Assembly: GCF_002288925.2 (NCBI RefSeq) | Contig: NW_022098057.1 | Coordinates: forward strand, 63,231,641 to 63,295,640 | Origin: Delphinapterus leucas | Lineage: Eukaryota; Chordata; Mammalia; Artiodactyla; Monodontidae | Direction of reading: 5' to 3' | Length of the DNA stretch: 64,000 nt | Part shown: piece by piece, positions 11,976 to 26,900 of the stretch | Layout of the letters: each line of letters opens with the position of its first letter | How positions within the stretch are numbered: position 1 is the first letter of the stretch | Notes under the pieces: model-generated | Told to the model about the DNA's origin: nothing | Databases searched by the model: none | Seen by the model: the letters and a program-made list of their open reading frames with translations, nothing else | Translations under genes and position numbers: made by a program

Positions 11976-14900
11976 CTGGAAAAAAAGACATATTACATTA
12001 TAGGAACAGCTCTTACCACAGTCACTGGACTAATCTCAATGAAGTAACTACATCTTGACACTGACTCATTCCAAATATTCTGCTTTTGCAAAACTGTGTC
12101 CAGTGCCTTTGCTCAACCTTTATTTCGGCCAACACACCTAAGGAAGATGTTGTTATGAGAGTCGGTCCTTGCTCATATCTTAAATGATTCCAATATGCTC
12201 CCCTAGTGGGACATGCCCCTCCTTTGATAATCACTGATCTACAGCAGTACCTCTCAAATCACAATGTATACATGAGTCACCTCAGGATCCTGTTACAATG
12301 CAGAATTTGATTAAGCCTTGGGTGGGTCTGATATTCTCTATTTTTAACAAGCTCCCAGTCGATAACAATGCTTTTGGTCCAGGGATCACCATTTGCGTCA
12401 CAAGGATCTAGGGGACTTTCTCACCTACCTATCTTAACTAGAATCGTAAGAACTCCTTAAGTCATTTTTGGAATAGGTATAAACCAGGCTCAACTGCCTT
12501 AATGGACAATAAACATAAAATAGAGCACCCTGCAAATATGTCCCTAATTTGAAAGTGCAAAAGACCATCATAAAACCTTTGATTCACCCTATTACTTAAA
12601 AAATGAGAGTGCATACAGGAAAAAATTGGTACCTTAGCCACAGGTAAAGATCCAAGACATCATGGACAGCTTCAAGATCCATGAGGTCTTTAATATTCTT
12701 AGGTGGAAGTAACGGCCATTTAATATATCGTTGTAACCATGAGAAGGTCAGGGGCTCATTCCTGCTATACTGCCTGGCAAACTGAGAGAAACAGAAGAAA
12801 CGAATTTGGTAAAACAATCAGAATTCACTTCAGTCTGTGACCAGAAAAAAAAAAAACAAAACAGCACAACAAAATGTTAACTGTGGCTATATCTCAATAG
12901 GCAGGCTGGTTTCTCTCCTTCTTTATACTTTTCTGTATTTTAGAGAACATTTAATATCTCATAAAGGTACTTTTTAAAAAAAAAGACATGATTTCCTTCT
13001 TTTTTCCAAAACCAGGGCAACAATATACACATGAACTAGCTTTCCAGGGACTGTCTATTAACTTTTATGAACAATTAATGTTCTAAGTTCTAGGCAGACA
13101 GTACCCGAAGACTCTCATTCCTTCATGCAACAGTCCTATAGCTTCAAATGTGAGCTTGTATTTTTTAATATCCTCACTTATTATAAAGAAACTCTTTGAG
13201 GTGGCTTCGTGCAAGGTTGGTCATGAGTCAATCAAACTAGTAAAGAGACTACCTCTTTACTAGTTATATAGTTTTGGCCAAGTCACCACTGTGCTTCAGC
13301 TTCCTCATTACCATAAGACCATCATACCTCCTTCTTGAACCACACGACACTCTTGGAGAATATGCCGCCTCCCAGACAATGCTAGGCATTATTATGCATG
13401 ACAATATACTATAGGAGACAGAAATAAAACCATGCAAGAGCTATCAAGCAGAAGTTTAAAATCTTTAGCTTCAAAAAAAAAAAAAATCTTCAGCTTCAAG
13501 GATAAGGTGATTTCAAATGATTCATTTCCTAATTAGGGAAAATTATCTCTAAATACTTAACCTAAGCAAGGTCAGTACTTTAGAGAGGCAGGGCAGTTTT
13601 CAAATAATTGTGGTTAAATAATGTCACAATTTTATTAATTTTAGTCTGGTGCATTCTTCTAGGTTTAATAAATGCCAAGTAGGACAGCCATGAAGAATGT
13701 AAATGTGACCACGCTAACTTACTAATAAGCAGGACATGCCAAAAAGTTCTCTTATAAAGGCAGTGGCTTTAATATTTTTGGCCACAAACAACTAATGGAA
13801 GCCCATATGTAAAACAGCTAAGCACGGAGCTGCTCAGAGACGGGGAGGGAGAGAGGCCCATGCAGGAGCCACGGAACACAGTTTCAAAACAACTTCCTAA
13901 GGGGCATCAGAGACCATCAGTGGGATTGAGCTCCTTTATACTTCAGTAATAATGGAGATCAAGAAAAAAGAACTATCTCTAGATTTCACATTTTAATCTG
14001 TAAACACAACACATAACAACTATTGACCTGTACTGCTCCAGACTCCTTACTCCTTAGTAATATGCTTCCGCTTTATTAGGGTAGCTGCTTGACGGATGGT
14101 GTAAATGGGGTCAGGGCCATGGGCTCCAGCTCCATCCAGGCTAGTTTTTTAAGTTTAAGACTTTGTTCCATAAACTTCAACCTTATGCTAGTTAGCTCTC
14201 TCACAAACGCCAGCTCTAAGAAACAGAGAGCTGGTAATAGCTGGACACAGTAAATAGCTGGACACGGAACACCTCTGAGACACATTGAGGAAAAAAGAAA
14301 AAGGCAAGCTACAGACTAATTCATTGTAACATTTATGGGAAAGCACACCCACCCAACAAAAACTAGAATTTCTACTCACACAGGTATGTAGGCAAATGTA
14401 ACGGAAAAGGTCTGCAAGGATACACAATGCTGATAATAGCAGTTATGCCAGAGGACTGAGACTGAAGGTGGTAGCCCAATTTAACCTTCTCTAATGTTTT
14501 AATTTTGCTCACACAAAAAAAGTACTGATGTATTATTTATGTAATTTTAAAGTAATTTAAAACATAAGCTTATAAATAGATTTGGTAAAAACAGAGCTAG
14601 TATGCAGAAAGCTAACATCTATTAAGAAGACGGCAGTGAAACTACAACAATGAATCAGGAAAAGATTCAAAGAGGAGACCTTTGGATTTAGTGGGGTGGG
14701 TGCTCCAAGCAGAAGCAAGAGGGACAGCAAGGGCCCAGAGATGTGAGAGGACACGGCAGGAGACTGGAAGTTCAGCTTCTACTGCCTTTGCCTAGTCCCC
14801 CTGTTTGGGTGAATCCTGTGCTCAGAAGTTAGAGATCTGTATCCCTACCCAAATGAGTTAAAAGAGGCTGGAACCTTGGCACCAAATTCACACAAGACAG

Positions 14901-17900
14901 CCATCCCCGGCCCAATGCCTGATAGTTAAGAAAACGGAATACTATGGCCACTACTGACCCCAAAGCCACCTCCCTTCCAAAACATATTACCCAACACCAA
15001 TAAGGAAAAAGTATATCATCAGGCAAAGACCCCTTTCCTTGAAAAAACTGTTTAATTATTTTTGTTTTAGCTTCTTCAAAAAGGCTACCATATAAGCCCA
15101 AATACAAAGCAAGACTTCTCCTTCCCCAAAAAAATTATCTGTAAGAAAAAAGAGCCATTTTTATTTAAGTTCGTACACAGTACCTCATATTAAAGGGTAC
15201 TCTCTTATTTCTTTATTTTGAATAACAAACTATTGTCTGGGGAAAATGCATCAACCTGAAACAACTCAAAATATCACAAAGATAAAGGCTTACCTGTAAC
15301 AATGAAGAACAGACAAAAGGCTGCTTCTTGTTGATAGGGGCTGTGCAGAAAACATACCTCACTCGTAGACTTAATGGAATATGCTGGATCAACTCTGCAG
15401 AAAATTTAAAATCATCCATATTGCAGACAAAATACTGCCCATCAACTTGTGAAAAGTCTACAAAAATATCCTGGGGGGAAAAAATATATTAAATTACTGG
15501 ACTACCTAGACTCAAGTCTATAAATGACAATCACTTTAATCCATTAACAGACTTCCAGAAAGGCCTGCTTAATTCACTGCCTCCTCAAGCTAACAGACTT
15601 CCCCCATAGCCCTCCCGACCTGAAATACTCAGAAAATTCCTCAGGACAAAAGTCCCAAAAGATTTTGAGAGAAAGTTTCTGCTTTCAAGATAAACTTCAT
15701 AAACAGCAACTTCACAAAAACAGACTATCCATTCATGTCCACAAGGTTAACCAGTAATTGTCTGACATACTGACCTTTTTAGAAAAGCGATGTAAGAGTT
15801 TCTACTTACAATGAGATTAGAAAGCGTTGTGTCAGGGAGATGGTAGGCAAACATTTCAATCTGTTCAGCAGTTGGATGAAGACCAGCTGCCTTTAGTAAA
15901 GAAAAAACAACCATAAGCTTATTATTTTTTTTTAAGGATAAGTTTTCTTAAGTTATCTCAAGATAAGTCCTATATTCAGGTTAAGCTATTGCCAAATGAG
16001 TTAAGGGACAAGAATTTAAGTAAAACAGAGAAAAGCATCATACTTTGCCATTTATTACCAACTGGGAAAGCTGACGAGATGATTTAGTAAAACTAATCAA
16101 GTATACCCATCGAGTAATTAATCTTTTGCTTATATTTTAGTTATATTTCTAAAATCTATGATGATCTGATAGAGTACCACAAACAGTTTCCGGGGTCCCA
16201 ATTCTCTCCACTGAACAAAAACGATAAAGGAAAACCCAATCACTTTAACCAGGGCAATAAAACTGACATACATACATAAAGAGAAAATGTCTAAATTGGA
16301 GGTCAGCTATCTCTTTACCTGTATATTTACACAATGTTAAGAATTGCCCACAATAAGTATAAGCAAGAAAATAAGAGAGAAAAGGAATGGGAAAAAGAAA
16401 GAGGAAAGGAGGAGAGAGAGATGAGTCATGGGAGGGAGGCAGACGATGAACACAAGAAAGGAGCTACACAGGAGGGAGACGGGGGAGATCCGTTATCAGC
16501 TGCACTCTTAACAAAAGCTACAGAAATGATTTCAACCGCAGCTTTCCTCCCGGAACTTTTCCTTGCATTCTCTCATTTATATACCCTTTTACCTGGGTTC
16601 ACTAAAATCAGATGAGCCTTAATTAGTGAATTTTCCAGGCAAACTTTAATTTGCAAGTTTGTTTAAAACATGTACACTTCTGCCTCATTAACTACACTAA
16701 CCAAAATTTAACCCTGTCCTTACTGGTTCAAAGTTGTATAGCTTAATGCTATTTTTGCCCCCCACACAAAGGTTTCTTCTACTTCCGAGCTTCTCACAAT
16801 TTTCAGTCTGCTGATATAGTTGTGTGCCCACCTGAAGCAACCATGCCCCTATCCCCACCCACTGCTAGATTATAGGAAGAACTAAAGGAAAATCAGGTTT
16901 ACTAAACTTGTTATATTATGGCTACATTTGTAAAATCTGAATCTTTCACTTGCATACATACATACATACATACATACTCTAACAAAAGGGTCTCTATTAG
17001 GCCTCTCAAAAGCAATAAAGCAGGGTTTTCTCTTCTTTATTTTTTTATTTATTTACTTATTTTATTTTTGGCTGTGTTGGTTCTTCGTTGCTGTGCACAA
17101 GCTTTCTCTAGTTGCAGTGAGCGGGGGCTGCTCTTTGCTGTGGTGCACAGGCTTCTCATTGTGGTGGCTTCTCTTGCTGTGGAGCACGGGCTCTAGGCAC
17201 GTAGGCTTCGGTAGTTGCGGCACGCAGGCTCAGTAGTTGTGGCTCACAGGCTCTAGAGCGCAGGCTCAGTAGTTGTGGTGCACGGGCTTAGTTGCTCCGC
17301 GGCATGTGGGATCTTCCCGGACCAGGGCTCGAGCTCGTGTTCCCTGCATTGACAGGTGGATTCTTAACCACTGCACCACCAGGGAAGTCCAAAGCAGGGT
17401 TTTCTTGACATGATTTTCATGGCACAAAATTTTCTTTTGCTTATTTGTTTCCAGGTGTCTGAGGCAAAAGTCTGGAAAGTAAGGGAAGGAAGGAATGACT
17501 GTCCTCCACAGAGAAGTAGCAATTACTGTGTTACACCTTACCTTTATAGGATCCACAGGCCTATTCAAAATTTCCTTTAATAAACTGAGGTCTTCTCGAT
17601 TCATTGTTGTAACCTCTCCTTCTTTAAATTTTGAACTGAATCTACCAGCTCTGCCAGCAATCTGCAAGGCTTGAGAGGTGGTGATTGGTTCTATTTCTTT
17701 CTCTCCCTTTTCATTGATACTGGGCTTCATAAGGGAGTAAAAAATAATTCTTCTTATGCTCCTGAAACAGAAATACAACTGATCTCACAGACTGCTGTCT
17801 GAAAAACCGCCCATCATTTGATGCATTACAGAAATGCTCACTCTAATTCTAGTTTAGGCCTACTTGCAATATTGCCCACTATTTACAAAGTAAGGTAAAA

Positions 17901-20900
17901 GGGTTTGTTGGTAATTCTTTTTCTTCCCTTTAAATAGCATTTTTTAACAACTGTGTACATTTACTAAAAATCATCATCAAATTATACATTTAAAATGCGT
18001 GAACCGTATAATATGTAAATTATACCTCAGTAAGGCTCTAGAAAATAACTTTTTTACAAATTAACCCCTAAAAGTAGTGGCTGGCCCCGCACGCCCAACA
18101 GGCACACACCCTTGTTGACTGAGACACTGACAATCAAATGAGCTAATGTAATAGGTTAGCAGTGGTAGGAAGCAGCACTCAAAAGTCCAAGTGTTATGTG
18201 ATATTTTCATTTTATTCCCTCAACAGGTATGAGCAAGATAAATCTCAGATCTATACTATAATATCCATTCTCCTAAATCAAAGTGTTTGGTCATTCTAAT
18301 GCCAATTATAAGTTTTTTTAATTTCCATCTAACCCACTGAATATCCATGATTATTAAAAACAGATTACTTACAAATTAAGTCCCATGCCAACTGCATCTG
18401 TAGCAACCAGGATTTTGCATGGATCACCAGGATCATTAAACTTTCTGGCTTGAGCAAGTTTGGTCCCTAAAACAGCAACAGTTTATGTTAAATCAGTATT
18501 CTCAATCTTTTACTACATCACACTAAATATATCTTGGGGGCTCCCCTGGTGGCGCAGGTGGTTGAGAGTCCGCCTGCCGATGCAGGGGATACGGGTTCAT
18601 GCCCCGGTCCGGGAAGATCCCACATGCTGCAGGGCGCCTGGGCCCGTGAGCCGTGGCCGCTGAGCCTGTGCGTCTGGAGCCTGTGCTCCACAATGGGAGA
18701 GGCCGCAGCGGTGAGAGGCCCGCGGACAACCAACCAACTAACTAACTAACTAACTAAATCTTGGAAACCCTTACCTCCTACTCTCCATTTTTATGGATAA
18801 AACTCTTATTGTTTCAAATTTATTTCTTTACATTCTCAAGGAGCCAGTTATCCTTTATTTCCATTCCTTTAAGTATATCCACAAAGAGCAACACAATCCT
18901 CTTATCATTTCTGAGGACACTCATCAATAGACTTCTGGTAATATTTTAAGAATATTACCAAGTTCATATTTTAATGACATTTCTGTAAGAAAGTCATCAG
19001 CTCAACATTTAAAAATACAGTCTAATAATATCAAGTAACAAGAGCTATAAATAATTAAAATACTTCTATCACCACAAAGATGACTAGAGAAATATTTATT
19101 TTATATGACCTATAATAAATTACACACCAAGCAACTTAATTCATATCTTTTACTGTGTTTTCTAGACATATCTCAACACAAATGGCAAAAACAAGAGATT
19201 TCATATCTTGTCATGATGAAAGCCAATAATTACCAGGTGGGAGACTGCCATATATAACAGCTGATTCCAATCCCCGAATTTCAATCTGTCGACTCACAGA
19301 ATAAATATCATTCTTGCTAAAACAGACAATGCAGTCCCCAGGCCGGAGGTTGTCTAAAGATTCTAATGCGTGATCCAGCACAAAAATGGGGGTAAGCCTC
19401 TTATAGGTTCGAACCTACAATAAACGATATGATATTGTAAAATAACATACCTAACTCAGCTTCTTCTAATATTGTGAAAAACTCACAATCAAGAGTAGCT
19501 AGATACTGATAAGCTCCAACTTTTTCAAGGGAAAATACAGAAAAACATTTATTTTGATATTATAAATATTACCATCCATTCTCACTGGTATTTCTAAATT
19601 AACAAAATGTTACAGAGGATTTCATAAATTTTCAAAGCACTTTCATATATATTTGATTTTTATGGCAACGTGGTAATTTCAGAAAGGTTATTAAATATTA
19701 TTTCCCTTTTATGAAAGAATAAAATAGAGTCTAATAAAAGATCAGGTCTGATGAGGATTTTTCCAGTTCTAGCCTTCTCTGATTTGCTTAAAAACACAAA
19801 GTGAATAACAGCAAAGCCAAGACTGGAACCCAGAATTTCTTCCACTACATTCCACTATCTCTCCCTGAAAGCTGAGCACAAAACTAAAGTAATGGACCAA
19901 TTTAAAAATATTTCTTCATTTTATTACAGAAGTCTGGTAAAGAAAACAAAAAGTAGGATTAAATGGAAATGAGTGGCTTCCTACTCTAGGAATTTGAAAA
20001 AGGGTACAAACTATCTCTACCAATCAGATATATATCAAAGTCCCCAATATCTGACACCTGAGACTTTGAAAATCACAAACTTTTGCTGGAGCCTCCAACT
20101 TCCAACATTCCTGATTTATTTAATTCTAAAGAGTTCTGTTTAAACTCCAAAAGGTTTTGTCAAGAAAAGATAAGGAATCTCCTTATACTTTTGGAGACTT
20201 AGGGTGTGACAGCCACGCAGTCAGAACTTTAGTTCATGAGGCTCAACCAACTATGTATGACCTAGTCAACTACGAGGAAATGAAGCTAATCTTTCAAGTT
20301 CTGATTTTACCACCATCTGGGGCCTATGAAGCCACTGCCTGGGTACTCTGGGCTATTTGCTATGCCACCTTGAGAACAAAGTGTATAATCTAGTACCTCC
20401 ACATCTTCCCCAGTTGTGTACATAAGCTCGGTAACCAGGTCAATAGCAGCAGATTCTCCACACAAATGGATTTCTTCAGCACAGAGTCCTGTTAAATGCA
20501 AAATTGGCATTTCTTAAAATTTTAAAGATATAAAATTAAATATGCAATACTCTACACACCAAAAATACTTTAAGTTTGCTTACCTATTGCTTTACAACTT
20601 CACCAAGTGTTTTCATATTATCTCTATGATTCTAACCTCAAAACAAAACCTTCTAGTAGGCAAAAATTATCACCACTTTTATAAATCTTGGGGTTTTTAA
20701 ATTGCTTTGGCCAAGGTTTTGAGTCTACTAGAGGATGAAGCCAGCCTGAACTAGAACCTGCATTTTGATGGTTAATACTGAACATTAGTCCTATACTTTT
20801 TTTTTTCAAATTAGGCTCCATGGAATCACTGAGGTGCCTCAGAGGCTGGGGGCTGGTAGGTAGGAGAAACTCCAAGCTCCTTACCCCTGAGCACATCCAC

Positions 20901-23900
20901 TTTCATCTATTTTATATTACAGGCTTTAGTGTATACTCTTTGTTTACAGAAAGTTTACCTATGTTTTTAAATTTCAAAACACTTGCCCTACAATATGCTG
21001 ATCAAAAATTCACTCCAATATCAAGCAGGAGAAACGTTCATTCATGTCTATGGACCTCACTTCCAGGAGCCTATCCTAAAGAAGTAATAAAATGAATAAA
21101 AAGTTAACGCCTACAAAGATTTTTACTGCATCATTAATAATAGAGAAAAATGTTCGACTCTTTGGGACAAATTACAACTGGTCTCCCACATCCACAGGTT
21201 TCACATCTGCAGATTCAACCAACCGCGGATTGAACATATTCAATCCACGGTTGGTTGAATTCATGGATGCAGAAGCCATCCAACTGTAAAGGATTTGAGC
21301 ATCTGCAGATTTTGGTATCTGTGCGGGTACAGGAACCAACATCCCACAAATACCAAAGGACGACTGTGTAGTACAGTTCTTCAATGGAGAACATGCAACA
21401 TTAATATGTGGTATGAAAAAAAAGTCTATGAAACAACAGAACTGAAAAAAAAAGCAAGATAAAAATTATATATTCACAAAACACCATACACGTGAGAAAA
21501 AAGACTGCCATGAAACACCAAAATGTTAATAGTGGTTGTGTAAATATGGCAGGATTTGAACACTTTAATTAAGTGATTATGCTAATTTTATGACAGAAGA
21601 AATGGACTTCCCATTATTAGAACAATACTTGGAAAATTAAAGCTCACACTTAGCTGACTTTTTTGTTTGATTTGTGTCAAGAGAGAATCTAGCTGGCTCT
21701 ATTTGGCAATGTCAAGCAGATAAATGCAGATAATTCGCAGTGCAGATGTCACAAAGCACAGGTTTTATAGCAATAAGACCACCAACCTAGTAGTGCTCTG
21801 GTCCAGGCCCATCCTCTGGCTGGATCTTTAATCATTTGAATTTCATCAATCACAGCCACTTCATCTTAAAATAAAAAGTTATCATGAGCAAGACCATCTA
21901 CTTCAATAGTATTATAAACAAGCCACAGTACCAAAATTCAAGCTTGCAATACCACCATAATCATCATCATTACTTATTAGGTGCTTCATTTCTGGCAGGC
22001 TTGTTCTAAGTGCTTTACAACTCATTTAATCCTCACGACAAACCCATTAGGTAAGTATCATTATTACTTACATTTCCTTTTTTTTTAATCTCATCCTTTT
22101 TTTTTTTTAATTAAAAATAATTGTCTTTGGCCACGCCGTGAAGCTTGCGGGATCTTAGTTCCCCAACCAGGGACTGAACCCATGCCTTCGGTAGTGAAAG
22201 TGAGGACTCCTAACCACTGGACCACCAGGGAATTCCCGTACATTTACATTTTACAGAAGAATAAACTGAGACCCAGAGAAGTTAAGTCACTGGCCCTAGT
22301 GTAAGATTTAAAACCGTGAAATTCAAACCCAGACCGTCTCTACTGCACTGCCTCCCAAACTGAACAGGTTCAGTTGTCCTATTTTCTGCAATCTCAGAAG
22401 CAGCCTGGAGAATCTGCCTAATAAGAACACATCCACACAGCAACTGAAGTAGCTCCTGGGACCAAAGAGTAGATAACCCTGCGGTAAAATGAAGCACCTC
22501 AGGAATCCAGACGGGTGTCAGGAGGAGAACCAGAGAAGAACGTGTAATTCCCTGAGCTCCAGCTCTGCTTATTCTCAGGGGTTTTAAAGCTTATTATGGT
22601 AAAAAAAATAGTGGCTCATTTTATTTTCTAATGCCAAAATGCTTCCAACCATATTATTTTATTCTTTTTAAGTCATATAAATTATATTTTAGTTAGCTTC
22701 CCAAAATACCAAGGAGTTGCAAGGAGCATATTTTAAAAAAAGGAAAAATTTAATGTGCCCACAATGACATTTAGCAAACAAAAGAAAGCTAATTCTATAC
22801 TGAAAAACCATCAGATTAAAAATTACTAGCATATCTGAGCGTATACAAACAAGATTAGAAAAGAGGGCACAGAAGAAGGAATTTTCATTTATATGTGCTA
22901 TTTTAATTTTTACAATGTATTACTTTTAGAATAAATGGATTTTTTTGAAAACTATCCATTTACTCAGAAAGTTAAGATTATTAAAATGAAAAAAGCAAGC
23001 TACCAAATAGTACATAATATATAATCCCTATTTTATTTAATATACACACTCACGATGCACACATAAGTATAATGCATACACAATACAAACACAGTCTAGA
23101 AAATATACACCACAGGGTTAATACTTGTTGATTCTGGATGGGTGGAATTGGGAGATTTTTTTTTTTCCTTCTCTTTGCATTTATTTTTATGTTTTCTATA
23201 ATGAAGAAATGATTGCCTATATAATAAGGAAAAGTTAATTTTCATTTAAAATACTTTTAAAACTACAGTACTTAAATAGAAGTTTTCTGTGGTACTATGT
23301 GTAATACTGAAAAACTTTAAACAACCTAAATATTCTTTAATAGAGGAATGAATAATTTTAGTCATAATATGGAATACTACATAACAATTTAAATGAATAA
23401 ATGTGATATATATTCATGATACATATATATGTATACAAGACTAGATCTAAAAAATATGTAAAATAAAAAGCAAATTGTGGAATAATAATGCAATATGATA
23501 ATCATGTAAATGTTTTAAAACACACAATCCACAGTATTGATAGGCAATACATAACAGTGATACCAAAAAAAAAAAAAAAAAAGGAAAGGTATATACCAAA
23601 TATTTGATAGCAACTGGATCAAAAGAGGAGAGAGGAATTGAACTGGGGAGTGACACAAAGGAAAATTCATACTTAGTGACATCTCAGTTCTTTTACGAGA
23701 AAAAGGGAAAGAAATTCAAAAGCAAACATAACAGAAAGTTTGGCATTTTTAAGTAGTGGTAAGTCCTGGGTATTTGCTGTACTATTCTTTTCTTTGTCTC
23801 AATTTAAAATTTTTTTCACAATAAAAAACACATTCCATATGTTCATCTGAATTTTAAAATAAAAAAATACTAAACCATACAGTTTTTAAAATGGTGTATA

Positions 23901-26900
23901 CATACAAGGAGTTGTAACACTGCACATCTCAACAGTACAAGCAACATGGGCAGCCTGTTTCCCATCTGGCTCTACCGTCACACGTTCTTCACCTGTAACC
24001 AAGTCACATGGCACACCCTAAGATGACAAAAAGAAAACTGGAATTATTTCCACCTTGAAAACAATAGCAAAAAGAAGTTTTGGATGTTTAATAGAGTATT
24101 CTCTCCATTACGTCAAATTTATTTGTCTAATAGTTGAAACAAAATACCCCCAATCCTTTAAAAAAATTTTAATAAGAAAATAAAAGTCACTCTTTTATAT
24201 AACCTATGTAAACTTGGAAACATCTCAAATCAGCTAAATTCTCAGGTAACAAAAGCATGAGAAATTGCAGCAGTTTCACTTTTTACCTCTGTACTATTTC
24301 AATAGTTTCTGTACCATTTTAGTTTATTAAAATGAAATTGTTTCTATGTTCAAGAAGAATATTATAAATAAAATTTAAGAATATAAAGACCTCCTAATAT
24401 ATTTCTTTGAGAAGGACCAACATCAATGCTATGGTGTATTTGAGTTACCAACCACCCCCGTCCACTCAGGACTGAGGGGTTCCCCAGGATGAAGAACACT
24501 TGGTGCTAAATCAGGGAAAGTCCAGGCAAACTGGAACAGCTGGTCTCCACAGTGGCCTGAAACTAATGAGGAAACATCAGACGTATCCAAACTGAGTGAC
24601 AACTTACAACACAACTGACCTGTAGTCTTTCAAAATGTAAAGGTTTGGCATGGACATATATACGCTACCAAACGTAAAAGAGATAGCTAGTGGGAAGCAG
24701 CCGCATAGCGCAGGGAGATCAGCTCGGTGCTTTGTGACCACCTAGAGGGGTGGGATAGGGAGGGTGGGAGGGAGATGCAAGAGGGAGGAGATATGGGGAT
24801 ATATGTATATGTATAGCTGACTCACTTTGTTATACAGCAGAAACTAACACACCACTGTAAAGCAATTATACTCCAATAAAGATGTAAAAAAAACAAAATG
24901 TAAAGGTTATGAAAGACAGAAAGACTGAGGAACTGTAGTAGAGACATGACAATAAAACACAGTGGGAGACCCTGAACAGAATGCGGGGGGGGGGGGGGGG
25001 GGGGGATGGGGAAATGGAGTGGTGGCAGTGTTTATAGGACAATTGGCAAAATATGAAAATGGACTGTGGATTAAATAATGGTATTCTATCGATATTAAAT
25101 GTCCTACTTTAGATGAATATCCTGAGGTTATGTAAAAGAAAGTCTTTGTTCTGTGGAAATACTTTAACTATTTATGAATAAGGAGGCATTATGTATGCAA
25201 ATTACACAAATTATTCAGAACATAATAAAAGAGAATGCAAATCACCTACCAAAACGGGTTAATCTTTCATTATAAAGTCATAATAAAACAATGAACTAAA
25301 ATGTGGCCCCTTTACTGAAACGATGCCTCAGACCACAGGGCATTCAGTCCTTTTCTCAGTCTTTATCGTTCTAGTTCTAGTTGACAGCATCAAAGGTCTA
25401 ATCTTAAAAAAAGGTAAATTGAATACAACAGAGTAGGTGGGTAACTCTGAGGAGACAAAGAAGGGGTTCAGAGGGCGTTTCATCTATATCAATATTTTCT
25501 TTTTCTTTTTTTTGGCTGTGCCACGTGGCTTACAGGATCTTAGTTCCCCCACCAGGGATTGAACCCGGGCCCTCCGCAGTGAAAGCACCAAGTCCTAACC
25601 ACTGGACCTCCAGGGAATTCCCCAATAATATTTTATTTCTTGAATCTGATGGGAGTTGGGTAGTGGACTCAGGTTATCTGAATGTTATTCCCTGCATTTC
25701 TCTGTATATGTGAAATATTCTGTAATATTGTATTTCACTCATTCTAATACACACGTTTTTTCACATTTTAGTATCTCTGAAACCAGGATACCTCTTAACA
25801 ATGGATGGCATGTCAGAATTCAGTCGGCAGCACCATCTTCTTTCTCAGTTTTACATAAAATAACAGTACATCTTACACTTGATGGCTTGTTAGATGCAAC
25901 GCAATATGGCACTTTTTGTTAACAGTAAATTACTACATACGCCTTCCCCCTCTACCCCTTTCACTCTACTCTCCCCCAAATTAACAAGAAAAAGAGAGAA
26001 TATTTGGTAATATACTAACAGCAGCATTACTCTTTTCGAAGATCTCATGTGCCAGTAATTTTAAAGGACCACAATATACTCCAGATTTTGCTGACAAGTA
26101 TTTCTGGATTGCATGATAAGTCTTTCCACTGTTCGTGGGACCTGAATGGAATATTATCTTCCGCTGTAAGACTCTGGCTTCTGGGTACCTAAAACATGAG
26201 TAGGTAAACAGCTTAATTCCATTAACCTCAAAATCCTGGCAAAGGTATTAAATGAAAAAAATTCCAAGGAAACATCCTCTTAACATTCATAAGATAGCAT
26301 CTTTGAAAAATTAAATGATGAGCTTCATATCCACACTAAAATGACTGCTTTCCAAGAATAGCATTTACTAACTAGAGGACAGAAAAATCCAAATGCAAAT
26401 TAATTTATTGGATATTCTTGCCACTGTACAAATCCCCTTCCCCAAGAGTTACCTAAAATAAGTTTAAACTGCTAACAGCTCCAGAGATTTGTCCACATTA
26501 TTTCCACAGCTCTACATATGCCCTATAAATAAATATTCCTAGGCTTCTGAATTTCAGCATACACAATAAAGTGACTGAGTCTTCTGCTTCTGGCCATGAG
26601 CACTTGCCCTCTCACCATAAACAAGTACAAAACTGGACAAAATATATACAGCAGCTGCCTGGGGACATGGACAGGAGGCAGTGCAGGACTACAAGCCCCA
26701 AAAGAAAGGAACACCTGAGATGAGCCCTGCAGTACCCCAGCAGGGCATAGGGAGGTGGAACCCAAGCAAGGTAAAGTAGTCCCACTGAGCTGAGCAGTAC
26801 AGATCAAGTTCAAAGCTGCTGAAGCAGCTGGAATTGGAAAGCCAGAGTGTGAAAGAGAAAAAAGGGTGCAATAGAGGGGGAGCCTTGAAATCTGCGTGGG

